DNA of 64,000 nt from the NCBI GenBank assembly GCA_001970955.1, contig MPUH01000277.1, forward strand, positions 1-64,000, written 5' to 3'. Positions 29,885-40,708 of the stretch are shown one piece after another; the stretch's first letter is position 1; each line of letters begins with the position of its first letter. Below the pieces are notes generated by a model, which had not been told where the DNA came from, did no database searches, and saw only the letters and a program-made list of their open reading frames with translations. A program made the translations under genes and the position numbers. Source of the stretch: Stentor coeruleus. Taxonomy: Eukaryota; Ciliophora; Heterotrichea; Heterotrichida; Stentoridae.

Positions 29885-30723
29885 TTATAATTTCTTTGAG
29901 AGCGAATGAAAAAGAAAGATAAAATGAAATATGCAAGGATTTTTGATGAATATAAATAAGAACTGATGTTTTATGTTTTAGTAAAAAGAAACAACATATT
30001 GAAATTATTGTGAATAGAATACAGGTTCTGGAAGCTTTATTAATGGCTTAGTTTATTATAAATTCGGATAGAATTTATTATTATATTGTGTATAGTATTG
30101 TTCATATGCCATAATAAAATATTTTAAGTTCTGTATTACTGTTATATAATAGTTTCATTATGCTTGGTATATGATTTAATTTTATAAATTTATGCTAAAA
30201 ATTAACTATGAAAGATTCACTGTATTATCATTACTAAATCGAATAATGCATATAAAGATAAAAATTAGTATTATATTGATACAAGTTTAAATTATAGTTA
30301 CTAATTTTCTGTATTTCTTACGGTAGTCTTCTAGTTAAAGATGGTAGTAGCAGGAATTCAATTAATATAAGATTTACTTAGTAGAATTAGCATACCAAAG
30401 AGACGCTATTAAAAGTAATATTAATCTTTCCAACTTTGGTCAGTTTGAATAATTTTCTAAGAATTCTTTATATATCCCAAGCAGCATATAGTTTTCTTGT
30501 CGACAAAGATTAATAAACAAAAATCATACTATTCTTCAACAAATTACTCAAAATCTTAATAATATATTATATCCTCATAAAAATATCGATACTCATCTAT
30601 TCATTATCAAAAAATTGCACACCACATCCTACTCATTAGTTCACTAATCAAAGCCTATTTTATCAAAAAAAACTATTCACAATAATTTTCCTTTGTTATA
30701 TATTATATAAACTCTCCTAAATC
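29885..30723. other. AT-rich divergent spacer
   Basis: No coding relic or RNA is recognised. Confidence 0.55.
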
Positions 30724-31746
30724 ATGAAATCTTTTTATTCGACCGAAGAAGAAGGAGAAAAATACCCAATCCTGATTTCAGAGACAAACTACATTGTATT
30801 CAAATCTGACAACATGGAAAAAATCTCAAACTCAAGTGGAGACTCTTTATCGCTCGAAGATGCTTTAGTTGAAGAGAATTGGGGATGGGTTTACTCCAAC
30901 TTTTCCCGCACAAAACTTGTTTGGAAAAGAACCCTTTATTCTCTTTCGTACATATTCGAGTTTTTTTGCTTTGTCATTAGTTTGTTTATGAATAAAAGCT
31001 CTAAAGAACCAGTCAAGGCCCCGTTTTCTGTAGACCCATACTTTAAAATTGTGACTTGGTGCTTTGTTATACTTATGGGATTTCCTTTTTTGCGAGTTAT
31101 TTACTCGAACTCTGTCAGCAGTATTAATATTTTGAGTTGGAGTATCAATTTGATGTATTTGCCCGTGTATTTCTTATTATCATTTTTATTTATCCATAGA
31201 GCAGTGACAGGGGTTGATGGGAATACTATAATAGAAGATGTAATTTTGGGTTGTGCTATGATTTTGACGCTAATAATATACTACAGAGTCAAATATAAAG
31301 ATGATGGAAGGTATAAGGTTGGGATTATTGAACTCCTTGGCGTGCAGGTGCATTTTTCAGCTTTGTTGGCATGTTTACTAGTAGAAATATGTGAAAATGT
31401 TTTTAAAACTTGCAGTATATATCATGATGCTGATAAAATGGACTCAAAACTTTTCGGGTGGCATTATTCAAGTTGGACTATTTTAGTTATTATCCTTACT
31501 AGTTGGACTGGAAGTTTAATTCTTTATCTTTATAAGGATGTTTTTTATGCTGGAGTTATGAGCTTTACATATTTCGGTATATATTCTATACAACAAAGAT
31601 ATTTTTGTGATAGGAATGAACCTGAATGCAATGATAGTGTGGGGGTGACTTCGGTTGTTATGGCTTCAATTATGTTGTTCTTTATTTTGATCACAATTAT
31701 AACTTATCCGAAACTAGTGCTTTATAGTGCCAGGAGGAATTCGTAA
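30724..31746 (+). CDS. Multi-pass membrane protein, unknown
   Basis: 340 residues. The first 75 are soluble and acidic (a cytosolic tail), followed by about eight hydrophobic segments: around YIFEFFCFVISLFM, IVTWCFVILMGFPFLRVIY, WSINLMYLPVYFLLSFLFI, VILGCAMILTLIIYY, VHFSALLACLLVEI, WTILVIILTSWTGSLILYLY, AGVMSFTYFGIYSI and VMASIMLFFILITIITY. Charged loops lie between them, including a Cys-bearing loop (RNEPECNDS). I recognise no transporter or channel signature. It could be one of the ciliate-expanded membrane families. Confidence 0.75.
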   Translation: MKSFYSTEEEGEKYPILISETNYIVFKSDNMEKISNSSGDSLSLEDALVEENWGWVYSNFSRTKLVWKRTLYSLSYIFEFFCFVISLFMNKSSKEPVKAPFSVDPYFKIVTWCFVILMGFPFLRVIYSNSVSSINILSWSINLMYLPVYFLLSFLFIHRAVTGVDGNTIIEDVILGCAMILTLIIYYRVKYKDDGRYKVGIIELLGVQVHFSALLACLLVEICENVFKTCSIYHDADKMDSKLFGWHYSSWTILVIILTSWTGSLILYLYKDVFYAGVMSFTYFGIYSIQQRYFCDRNEPECNDSVGVTSVVMASIMLFFILITIITYPKLVLYSARRNS

Positions 31747-32398
31747 TGCTTAAAATAGAGTAGATTGTATAACCTATACAAAAATCTAAAGGTTAATTTG
31801 AAATAAGAATTAGTATTGTTTAAATTTATGATAATTAAACAGATTTGCTTTTGTATCAGTGTAAAAATTCGGGGCGGTTTAGAAAATATTTGATGTAAAT
31901 GCGAGAGAAGATATAAAGCATCTAAATCAACATCAAAATAAGTTTTTATTACAATTTTAATATGAATTGATTGCAAATAGTTTGATAAATATTAAGTAAT
32001 AATCGATAGAAACCTAATGAACTAGAATTCGGAAACAGTCAATTTATAAAGAAACCAAATTTAGTCTCCAAGTTAATTAATTGNAGAAAATATTTGATGT
32101 AAATGCGAGAGAAGATATAAAGCATCTAAAGCAACATCAAAATAAGTTTTTATTACAATTTTAATATGAATTGATTGCAAATAGTTTGATAAATATTAAG
32201 TAATAATCGATAGAAACCTAATAAACTAGAATTCGGAAACAGTCAATTTATAAAGAAACCAAATTTAGTCTCCAAGTTAATTAATTGAAGTTATGATTTT
32301 GAAATCCTACAAAATCTTCATAATATTCAAGTTATTTAAAAAAATACCAATATAATCACACATCCATTCAACCTAACCCCATTTTCTTGCCAATAAAT
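31747..32398. other. Spacer with duplicated block and N-join
   Basis: Most of this spacer is a 203-base sequence present twice, on either side of the N at 32084. Without the duplication it would be about 450 bases. No gene is seen. Confidence 0.7.
31881..32287. repeat. 203-base duplicate across an N (assembly join)
   Basis: 31881-32083 and 32085-32287 are the same sequence with only two noted differences (aatcaac/aagcaac and aatgaac/aataaac). It fits two overlapping contigs, perhaps from different haplotypes, placed end to end. Confidence 0.85.
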
Positions 32399-32842
32399 AT
32401 GAGTAACTTTTACAGAACAGAAGCTCAAAAAACAACTCACTATCTTCCTAATGGTGAAGGAAGAGACACTTATATATCTGTTAACAATGGAGGAGTCCAG
32501 CGAAACACATATCCATTTGTATTCAAAGAGCAAGGAAGAATGACTCGAAGGAACTTCACTTTTGGCAGCCCAAATCTAGGTTCAAAGCCAATAAAATACA
32601 CGTCAGATGGTACAGGAAGGGATACCTACATTGGCTTCAACCATGGTGGGCTTATGTCTCCATACACCAAGCATACATTTTACTCTGCACTTCGAACTCC
32701 TTCTCCTAAGCTTACAAAAGTTATAAGAACGCAAACTTTTTCTCAATATACTAAGAAAATCCAAGAAGCTAAATCTCAAAAAGAAGCAGTTTTCAGACTA
32801 AGCATTCCGAAATTCCCATCTAAATACCTCAATACTTCATAA
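32399..32842 (+). CDS. Small protein with GRDTYI repeats
   Basis: 147 residues from MSNFYRTEAQKTTHYLPNGE. It contains two copies of a motif, YLPNGEGRDTYISVNNGGVQ and YTSDGTGRDTYIGFNHGGLM, about 48 residues apart, each G-x-GRDTYI-x2-N-x-GG. This motif recurs in small ciliary and cytoskeletal proteins of protists, so an axonemal or microtubule-lumen role is plausible but inferred. The rest is basic (RTPSPKLTKVIRTQTFSQYT). Convergent with the next gene, 60 bases apart. Confidence 0.75.
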   Translation: MSNFYRTEAQKTTHYLPNGEGRDTYISVNNGGVQRNTYPFVFKEQGRMTRRNFTFGSPNLGSKPIKYTSDGTGRDTYIGFNHGGLMSPYTKHTFYSALRTPSPKLTKVIRTQTFSQYTKKIQEAKSQKEAVFRLSIPKFPSKYLNTS

Positions 32843-32902
32843 AACTAAACTTTCTAATAAAAACCCATCAATATCATAATTAAGTCTAAGTTAAATTAAT
32901 TT

Positions 32903-33925
32903 CTACTGCTGCCATCTAATAATATCCCCAGAGTTCATCGCAGCCTTCTGCACAATTGGAGCTTTTCTAGACACTGGAGCACCATCTTCATGACTATTCC
33001 ATCCAAATATATCTTGATGCTGAAGATGTGAAAGGGTTTTTGTTCTACGTAAATCTGAATTCTCTGGATCCCATACTGTAAGTTCTCCATTATCAACAAT
33101 TTTAGGTTCCATTTTCTTCTTGTGAGTCAAATAAACCCCATTCCCTAATTTGTCTAATTCCCTTTTAAGATTTTCTTCCTTCATTTTTTCCTTAGTCACA
33201 GCATCTCCTTTACCCATGTTTGGCTTGTACACAAATCTATAACTGTTTGGATTTTTCTTATTAGGTGAACCTGTAAGGCTTGAAACATTATCAGGCTCAC
33301 TTAGTGCAGTATAAATGCATTTGCCGAAGTTATAGAAAGGTACTGACTTAGTTTCTTCATGTTCACGAATATTTTTTTCCAAGTCACTACTGACAGGAAT
33401 TTTTTTTTCTTGTAAGTATCCAATGAAATCTGACCTTGAAGTGAATCCTTGTGCATAGTCTTTAATCCTACCATTAAGTTCATCCATATCAACTTTAAGC
33501 TTTTGCTCAGTTTTGACAGTGGTTAACGCAGTGCTTGAAATTACAGTACCTTGCTTGCGAGAGTCGTAATATTCAGCTGAACCTGGCTTGCGAGTTATAT
33601 CTAAAGTTTTGACAAGTTCTTTATAAGATCTGTGAGGGTCGTTTAGAATCTTGTCGAATTGAGGTGTGACTTTCATATCTTCAACGATCTGGCTGCGGAA
33701 TTTTTCAGATGTTACTTGGCCTGACTCAAGTTTAGCATATAAATCCTTGAACTTTTGAAGTTTGTTGGGGTCTAAGCTGTTGGATGTCTTTGAGGTGGTG
33801 CTTTTGCCATCAGTTTTGCTCTGGTTTTTAAGCTGGTTAATCAATCTTCCCAAAGTTACACTTGTTGTGCTAATATTCTCATTGAGCTGATTGTTAATTT
33901 TCCCAGGATTCGGGTCTGCGTTCAT
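32903..33925 (-). CDS. Hypothetical, probably cytoskeletal protein
   Basis: 340 residues. The N-terminus is Ser/Thr/Asn-rich. Two related helical units appear: KLQKFKDLYAKLESGQVTSE with FRSQIVEDMKVTPQF, and DMDELNGRIKDYAQGFTSRS with DFIGYLQEKKIPVSSDLEK, each an LxxGxxxxxxFxxxLxxxxIxxxxxLxK-like unit. The second half is basic and mostly unstructured (NGVYLTHKKKMEPKIVDNGE), ending in IIRWQQ. Similar LESG-x-F repeats occur in flagellar proteins of protists. No enzyme motif. Function unknown. Confidence 0.7.
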   Translation of the reverse strand: MNADPNPGKINNQLNENISTTSVTLGRLINQLKNQSKTDGKSTTSKTSNSLDPNKLQKFKDLYAKLESGQVTSEKFRSQIVEDMKVTPQFDKILNDPHRSYKELVKTLDITRKPGSAEYYDSRKQGTVISSTALTTVKTEQKLKVDMDELNGRIKDYAQGFTSRSDFIGYLQEKKIPVSSDLEKNIREHEETKSVPFYNFGKCIYTALSEPDNVSSLTGSPNKKNPNSYRFVYKPNMGKGDAVTKEKMKEENLKRELDKLGNGVYLTHKKKMEPKIVDNGELTVWDPENSDLRRTKTLSHLQHQDIFGWNSHEDGAPVSRKAPIVQKAAMNSGDIIRWQQ

Positions 33926-35118
33926 TTTATTGGTTATAATCCATCATATTTTTTAAACTTTTTTCTTCTAACTTAACTATTATTTCATATGACTGCTAGC
34001 ATTTTGCAGGGAATGAATGAAGTGCTATTGTATAGGACTGTGGAATATGATTTTAAGTATAATTTTTTTTATTTATTATCAGAAGTTAGTTTTTGTTAAA
34101 GAACAGCTGTAAATTATAAAAAAAAACATTAGATGTGAAGGAATTAAGGAACAGCAGTTGGATAGAATTGAGTTTTTACTGAAAAAAGTTGGAATATTAG
34201 GAAAAGAACACAAACTGTCATGCTAAAGGCTTGAACTTGATGTAAGATGGAGAGTAATGAAGATAAGTTTATGGTTAAATACTAGTTTTGCTGAATGAGA
34301 TGGATCATTTTTGAAATCGATAAGCAATAGAAAAGATCATAATAGCGTAATTACTAATATATTTATTGCATTAAGATAATGATAAGAACACAATGATAAT
34401 TTGATAAAAACATCAAAGCAGTACCAAAATTCATCACCTATATTCTTAAAGCATTTGTATATAATTTTACATTCAGTATAACTATATCGATTACTTTTGT
34501 AAATTAAGCAAATAAAGCATCTAACTCAATCGTGCTTCTTTCTATAGTTCTTACTAGATTTTTTTATTATTAAAATAAAACTAATTTTACTCTGTGTTAA
34601 GACAATAAGATCTTGCACAAAATTTAGATTACCTAACTAAAATAATGAAAGAATAAGATTGAAATATATTAAGACATTTGACAAGAATTTGAGATGAATA
34701 ATACTAACTGAAGAAGAATTATATAGAGGTAAATTCGAAGAAGTATTATAAGTGAAAAATAGAAAAGAACANTGTGTTAAGACAATAAGATCTTGCACAA
34801 AATTTAGATTACCTAACTAAAATAACTGATAGCTCAATTAAGGGCCCTGTCATGACAATTATTTCAAAGAAGTGCTCAGAGAAAACATTATTATTATTAT
34901 CTAAAACCATCATAAGAAACATTTCGATTTTTACCAACTATAATATCAAACATTTTCCCTTCAAAAAATATTACCTAAACCTTCAAAGTTGCTTAGGATT
35001 TCCCACTAATAATTGAATATTAGTAGAATAGATAGCAGTGAAGTTTTGCAAGCAATCAGTTTTTAAGTATAACAAATCTTCTAATTATGTAAGTGTTTTT
35101 AGTAGCCATATTTATTGG
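33926..35118. other. AT-rich spacer with N-join
   Basis: Contains an exact 53-base duplicate, 34593-34645 and 34773-34825, the second directly after the N at 34772. Unlike the other joins the copies are 127 bases apart, so one contig end probably carries extra sequence (about 34646-34771). The start of the L22 frame without ATG (35038-35118) is 5-prime flank. Confidence 0.65.
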
Positions 35119-35490
35119 ATGGCTCTCTTCAAGAAAAAAGGTCACGGTCCTCAAAAGAAAGTGAACTTAAAATTCTCAATCGACTGTGGTAAGGTTGTTG
35201 AGGATAAAGTACTCATAATGAGAGACTTTGAAAAGTACTTGCGAGAGCGGATCAAGGTCGAAGGCAAGAAAGGAAATCTAGGTACTGCAGTCAACTTGAG
35301 CAGCTCAGCAAGTGCAATCAACCTTCACAGTGAAATTCCATTCTCAAAAAGATACTTGAAGTACTTCACAAAAAAGTATCTGAAGAAAGTCAAGATCGCT
35401 GAGTACCTACGAGTTGTGGCCACAGAAAAATCCAAATACGAGCTCAAATATCTCAAGATCCACAATGACGAAGAAGAAGAAGAAGCTTAA
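35119..35490 (+). CDS. RPL22: 60S ribosomal protein L22 (eL22)
   Basis: 123 residues from MALFKKKGHGPQKKVNLKFS. It is a near full-length match to eL22: LKFSIDCGKVVEDKVL, the FEKYLRERIKVEGKKGNLG block, then IPFSKRYLKYFTKKYLKKVK and ending in an acidic DEEEEEA tail as in animals. The RNA-binding core is intact. The open frame extends 27 codons upstream without an ATG; the Met chosen gives the normal length. Locally GC-rich with well-used codons, typical of a highly expressed gene. Confidence 0.97.
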   Translation: MALFKKKGHGPQKKVNLKFSIDCGKVVEDKVLIMRDFEKYLRERIKVEGKKGNLGTAVNLSSSASAINLHSEIPFSKRYLKYFTKKYLKKVKIAEYLRVVATEKSKYELKYLKIHNDEEEEEA

Positions 35491-35669
35491 TAAGTTTATT
35501 AGAAAACTAGGTTGCAATGATATAACGATATAACTATCTCAGAAAAACTAACTTCTAATTTTATCTGTCAAAACCCAGCCATGCCACAGAAATTCTTTCT
35601 AGCATGTAAATTTTTCTTCTAAGGTATTTTTCAATAAAACCTAACACTCATCGTAATGTTAAAAACAAT

Positions 35670-36593
35670 ATGAGCAACATGATAACAGAACTAGGTTTAC
35701 TTGATGATGAAAACTTTATTTATCTCGATAAGGATGGAAATACGAAAAAAAGAATTGAACTGAGCATTAGCTGGGAACTAAATCTATCAACTAAAGATAT
35801 TGTAACATGCTATTCAAAGTATTTTTTATTTAGTGACTCTTTAGGATATTTAAGGTACTTAATAGGCCAAGTTATGGAAAAGTACTCGATTTTTTCTGGA
35901 TTAACAAGTTTACAGGCAGAAAAACTCATGGATAGCAACAATATAATTTTACCAGAGGTAGTTTATATATAGACTGGTTTTATTGGGGACTTTGTAAAAA
36001 GTGGAGACTATTTGATATGCCAGCTCATATCACAGGATTTGTGGCTTGATGTAAAGGTTCAAGCTGAAAATGCCGCTTATATTTTATTTTTTGACATAAA
36101 AGTCAATAAAAACTCTAAAATCCACTTTCTTAAACAAGTTTTGCTGGAGTTTTCAAATCAGCTTTTTGCAGCAAAAAAAGTTTCACATTCTTTCAGCATA
36201 GAAAACTCTGAACTGAAAAAACTCGATGTTAATAAAAAGAATAATATCTTAGAAACAGACATTAAAATTGTTCAAAATCAATCTAATGATTACTTTACAA
36301 AGGATTATCCACTTGTAGGCGAAGAGTTGATTGGAGAAAATTTTTGCTATTCAGAAAGATATGCATTACTGAAACTATCTGGAACATCTGATGATATTCT
36401 TCGTCAAAGTGAATTTGGTGTAAGTTACGCTTTATCAGAATCATTTCTTCAATTTTCATCATCCCTGCCATTAAGAAATTTGCGGGTAGAGCCTCAACTA
36501 TTAAATCGAATTCAATATAGCGGAACTGGGATTATTGAATTGAGTGAATTATCAGATCCTCGGCAGAAGAATTGCAGATGTTTAGTGTTTTAA
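35670..36593 (+). CDS. Hypothetical protein, single 15-base intron
   Basis: 302 residues after removing the 15-base intron at 35958-35972, which joins IILPE to TGFIGDFVKSGDY. Residues 8-100 are compact (MITELGLLDDENFIYLDKDG; IELSISWELNLSTKDI) and the middle is beta-like (SGDYLICQLISQDLWLDVKV). The C-terminus ends RQKNCRCLVF, a CxxF-like end that superficially resembles a CaaX box but is not a clear one. I do not recognise a family. The stop codon lies 14 bases from that of the next, convergent gene. Confidence 0.75.
35958..35972 (+). other. 15-base intron in hypothetical gene
   Basis: GTAGTTTATATATAG: GTA start, A at position 10, AG end. It carries an in-frame TAG, and its removal makes the two flanking frames one protein. 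Confidence 0.92.
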
Positions 36594-36607
36594 GAAATTT
36601 AAGGTTT

Positions 36608-37930
36608 CTAGCTAATTCTTATGCTTTTTTTATTAGAAATTCTCTTGTTGTTATGATAGAAATAAATATCTGCATCTCCTTTAAACTGTGCAGGGATATC
36701 AAAAGTTAAAGTTCCTTGGGCAAAAATCTTTATTCGTTGGTTGCGTAGGAGTACAGTTTCATTACCCATAATAAGAATTCCTGTTGCACCTATAGCATGA
36801 GATTTGTACTCAATGAAAAATTTAAACTTTTCTCCAGGCACAGGCGCAACACTGAAAATTGTTATGCAACAACTTTCAACAGGCCGGCTTAGAGGAAAAC
36901 TACAATAATAAACTTGAAAATCTATTATCCCACGGTATTTTATGATATCAAGAAAGAATTCTTCTTTTTTGGTTATTAATTCATGAGGCTTTAAAGAAAA
37001 AAATGCTATTGGCAAGGGACTGTCTGAATGGAAAATCCTTAAATCATTAAGCTCATAGTCAGTTAGGTTTTTAATAGTGAAAATATGCTCAGAATGATCA
37101 TCTGATTGATACTCCTGAAATTCTATCATATCTTCTTTGTATTTTTCTATTGGAAACTTTATCATATTGAAATTTGGCTCAACTTCTTCAGGAACTAAAT
37201 TTATAGTCACTTCTCCTGATTCCTTTTTCAAAACCTGAATTTCCTGACATAAACTCCGAGTTTCTTCTAAAAGCTTTGAATACTCAATTGAATCATTATT
37301 TGTATCGTGTTTTGATTCTTTATTTTCTTCAAGAATGCTTCCTATGCTATTGAGACGTTTAGATAAATATTTTATCTCATCTAACACAAGATAAATATTT
37401 GTCTTAGCGTTTTCATAAGCTTTAATTCTAGTTTGAGGATAGTTTCTTATAAATTTCAAAGTTGTGGAATTAGCGATTTGTAAAAATTTACTTTCAGGAT
37501 CGTCTAAGATTTCTTGATCTTCTACTTGTTCAATATGAAATGCATGACCACGTACTTTTATTGGTTTAGTAAAATATCCTGAACCTTCTTCGTAGATAAT
37601 ATAAATATTTGTAGTGAAATCAAAGGAATCTGTGCTTTTAAAAAGATGTTGAAGAGCTTTTTCGAGGATTTTGGATTTTTCGATGATTAGTATTTGATCG
37701 TGAGAATCCAGGATGCTGAGAACTTGTAAAGCTTTATCTGTGGTAAAAGGAAGTGGCTTTATTGGGGCTCTTGGGATGTTTAAGGCTGATGAGAGTTTTT
37801 GAAAGATTGACTTGCTTTCTTCGGTATAGTCTATGATAAAATTGCTTTTGTAGATACCATAGCTCTTTAGGGTTGAGCATATTTCTTCAACTTTGTAAGT
37901 ATCTGAAGCTATAAAGACTGCTTTTACCAT
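36608..37930 (-). CDS. Hypothetical protein with central coiled coil
   Basis: 440 residues. The N-terminal 130 look like an alpha/beta fold (MVKAVFIASDTYKVEEICST; HDQILIIEKSKILEKALQHL). A short coiled coil lies around 200-240 (LLEETRSLCQEIQVLKKESG). The last 170 are beta-rich (HIFTIKNLTDYELNDLRIF; ITIFSVAPVPGEKFKFFIEY; QGTLTFDIPAQFKGDADIYF), possibly an immunoglobulin-like or C2-like sandwich. No catalytic motif recognised. It is tail-to-tail with the preceding gene, 14 bases apart. Confidence 0.7.
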   Translation of the reverse strand: MVKAVFIASDTYKVEEICSTLKSYGIYKSNFIIDYTEESKSIFQKLSSALNIPRAPIKPLPFTTDKALQVLSILDSHDQILIIEKSKILEKALQHLFKSTDSFDFTTNIYIIYEEGSGYFTKPIKVRGHAFHIEQVEDQEILDDPESKFLQIANSTTLKFIRNYPQTRIKAYENAKTNIYLVLDEIKYLSKRLNSIGSILEENKESKHDTNNDSIEYSKLLEETRSLCQEIQVLKKESGEVTINLVPEEVEPNFNMIKFPIEKYKEDMIEFQEYQSDDHSEHIFTIKNLTDYELNDLRIFHSDSPLPIAFFSLKPHELITKKEEFFLDIIKYRGIIDFQVYYCSFPLSRPVESCCITIFSVAPVPGEKFKFFIEYKSHAIGATGILIMGNETVLLRNQRIKIFAQGTLTFDIPAQFKGDADIYFYHNNKRISNKKSIRIS

Positions 37931-38344
37931 TTATAGATTTTTGTTATATTTAATTAGAATAGAATAGCTTAAGTGCATTTAAAGAAAATTTTGGAGATAA
38001 ACTAAATGATTTCACTTTTAGAGATATTTAATATGAGGCTAAAGTTAAATATATATATAAGTAATACTACCGACTGATTAGCATATAATTTTGCAAATTA
38101 AAGCAAACTTCCTCTCGCAATTAGTCATTTTTCAGAACACCCACTCTTAATTTAAACTATAATAAAACTTTCCTATCTATTTTAAACTAAGTCAAATTGG
38201 AAAAATAAACTCAACCCAAAGTTAATCTTATTTTTTAGTCCTTTAATTTTCAATATTAAAAACCCAGATAAAAATACATCTAACTTTAATCTGTATATGC
38301 CAGCAAAAGACATGAGCCAAAAAAACATTTTTTGTATTTAATTA
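37931..38344. other. AT-rich divergent spacer
   Basis: No gene or RNA recognised. Confidence 0.6.
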
Positions 38345-39712
38345 ATGAATTATGCTATTGATATAGCCAGACCAAGGACAAAATTAGCTATGCTAGCATT
38401 GGGTATCGAGCCTGAGGAACTTGTCCTAAGAACTTTCGATGATTTTGGAGGAAGAGGAGTGAATGAAGACGTTCAGAAACTCCGATACAACTATTATTCA
38501 AGAAAACTCAAAGAAGTTATACGACAAATCAACTCTTACATCAAAGAAGAAGCAATGCGGAGAATGCAAACTATAGGCAATTCGCCGAAGTCACCCACAG
38601 GGCTTTTCCTCACACAGAGTATGTCGCTTGAAGAAACAGTTGATGAAGTCGCAGAAATCAAAGAAAAAGAAAAAATCAAAATTTTAGAAAGCTTTAATGG
38701 TATTAACGACTCAATTTCTGCTTCAAAAGCTATTGAAGAAAGGCTTAAAATAGGTCGTGAAGCTAGAGAACGTATACAGTCAGAAGTGAATTCTCGACGT
38801 TTGCAATTACAAAAGTACAAAGAAAAGCAGCAGGAAAACATACTTCGTATAAGACAAGAACAAGAAAGCAAAGCTGATAATTACAAATCCCCAAAATCAT
38901 CACCGAAAAAAAAAAAAGAATCAGTAAACGACTCAAGTTTCCAGATGTATTCGAAAACTCTTTCAGATTTCAATGAGACTGATGAAGAAATCGAGACTAA
39001 AATCCAACAATTTGATTTGAAAATGCTGAAATCCCAAAAAAACTATGAAAAATATCTACAACAAAAAAGAGATGCAGCAGCGAGACTACTTGAAAAAAAC
39101 TTAAACAATTGGCCGAGTGAAAAATCTACAGACTTTGATGTGGAGAGGATTACTAAAATGATAGAAAAACGAAGACATGTTGAAGCAAGAAGACATTCTT
39201 TTGTTATTGAACAACAAGAAAACAGATTAGAAATGCGTCGTAAACATGAAGAAAGGAGGAGTATTGCTTTGCAGAGAATAAAAGAAGAAGAGAAACTTGA
39301 GCAAATGCGCAAACAAGCTATTGAGAGAAGAATGGAAGCAAGTGAAAGATTGTTGAAACAAAAACATGATAGTTGGATGAAGGAATTGGAGTTAAAAAAT
39401 GAACTGTCAAAACTTAAAGATGAGGAAGCTTTGCTTAATGCTGAGAGGAAAAGAAGAATAATGTAAGGGTTATTTAGGAAATATAGAAGAGAACAGGTTC
39501 TTGAGAAACAGTTGATTGATAAAGAGAGGATTGAGAATAAAAAGGAAGAACGTAGAGCAGATATCAATAAGAAAATGGAAATTTCGATTAGAAGGATGAT
39601 AGAGAAGGAAAAAACCCAGAGAGCGTTGGATATAATAAGGAAATCTCCCGAAAGTTTGAAAGCCAAAAAAAAGTTGATTGAACTCGATATTATTAAGCCG
39701 AAGAAAACTTGA
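38345..39712 (+). CDS. Long Glu/Arg-rich coiled-coil protein
   Basis: 450 residues after splicing out 39463-39477; without this the frame stops at 39466 and a second open frame (to 39712) would be orphaned. The N-terminus (MNYAIDIARPRTKLAMLALG, then IEPEELVLRTFDDFGG) is compact. It is followed by helices rich in Glu, Lys and Arg (ERLKIGREARERIQSEVNSR; RRHVEARRHSFVIEQQENRL; RRMIEKEKTQRALDIIRKSP). No domain is recognised. The architecture resembles basal-body or ciliary coiled-coil proteins of ciliates. The stop is TGA. Confidence 0.8.
39463..39477 (+). other. 15-base intron in coiled-coil gene
   Basis: GTAAGGGTTATTTAG: GTA, A at position 10, AG. It splits an ATG codon (AT/G), and removal continues MKYRREQVLEKQ in frame to the TGA at 39712. 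Confidence 0.94.
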
Positions 39713-39857
39713 AATATATATTAGTTAAGACTTAATAAGAAATAAAAAATGAAAATATTTGATATTTAAGGAGTAATAAATACACAAGTATTTTCCTATA
39801 AAATAATGTTTTAATTTTAACGATTTATTCAATTTTTCTTGGAAGGCTATTTTGTAA

Positions 39858-40035
39858 ATTTTCCTCTGGTATCCGTATCTATTTAAGAAAATCCTTGCTG
39901 AAATGTTTTCAGTTTTTATATATTTTTAGACTTAATAACTTTCTACATTTTCCTCTGGTATCCGTATCTATTTAAGAAAATCCTTGCTGAAAAGTTTTCA
40001 GTTTTTATATATTTTTAGACTTAATAACTTTCTTC
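39858..40035. repeat. 89-base tandem duplication
   Basis: Two adjacent units (39858-39946, 39947-40035) begin ATTTTCCTCTGGTATCCG and differ at about two positions (aaatg/aaaag; ttctac/ttcttc). No N lies between them, so this is probably a true, recent local duplication just after the coiled-coil gene. Confidence 0.9.
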
Positions 40036-40708
40036 ATTAATACTAGGATACAATAAAGTATTTATGATCATGTAAGGTTTTGTGAGGCCATTCATCATTC
40101 AACTTTAGTAATTTAATATATCTAAGAATTATCTTTTGCTAGATTTGAGTAAGAATTTAGTTTTAAATTCCTTGAAATTATCACAAGAAAATAATAAGTG
40201 CAAATTTTCTTCTCATCTAATGATTCAAAAATTTAGATTAACAATTTAAGCTTTTAAAACTGTAGTATTTATTTATCAGAAATAATCCTAATGCCTCTTA
40301 TCATTTACTTACTGATTTATTCAAATTGATTTTTACTTTAATATTTCAAAGTACTATTTGGCTTACATATTTTCTTAATAGCCTAATTAAATACTTTATC
40401 CTTAAACCAACTAACCTAATCTGAACTTTTAAATTCATTCTTAAATATACTTTGCATAAATCCTGTATTTTTTTAATTTTTCTAAATTCTGATCTAAATT
40501 ACAATTTTTGCCTAATTTTATTTCGAAGAGGCTTGCTATTTAACACAAAAATATTTAACATACACCATAATAACCATTCCTCTAAATCTAGAAATTCTAA
40601 AAAATATTTCAATTAATTCAAACAGAACATTTTTTAAATCCTCTATTTTGAAGTCTAAGCACGGGATATTAAAACTAAATATATGAAAAGGTTAATATTA
40701 TTTAAACA

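Noticed and set aside
35078-35118. Possible intron upstream of L22 (GTAAGTGTTTTTAG)
   Set aside because: It is 14 bases, not 15, and L22 is complete from the Met at 35119 without it.
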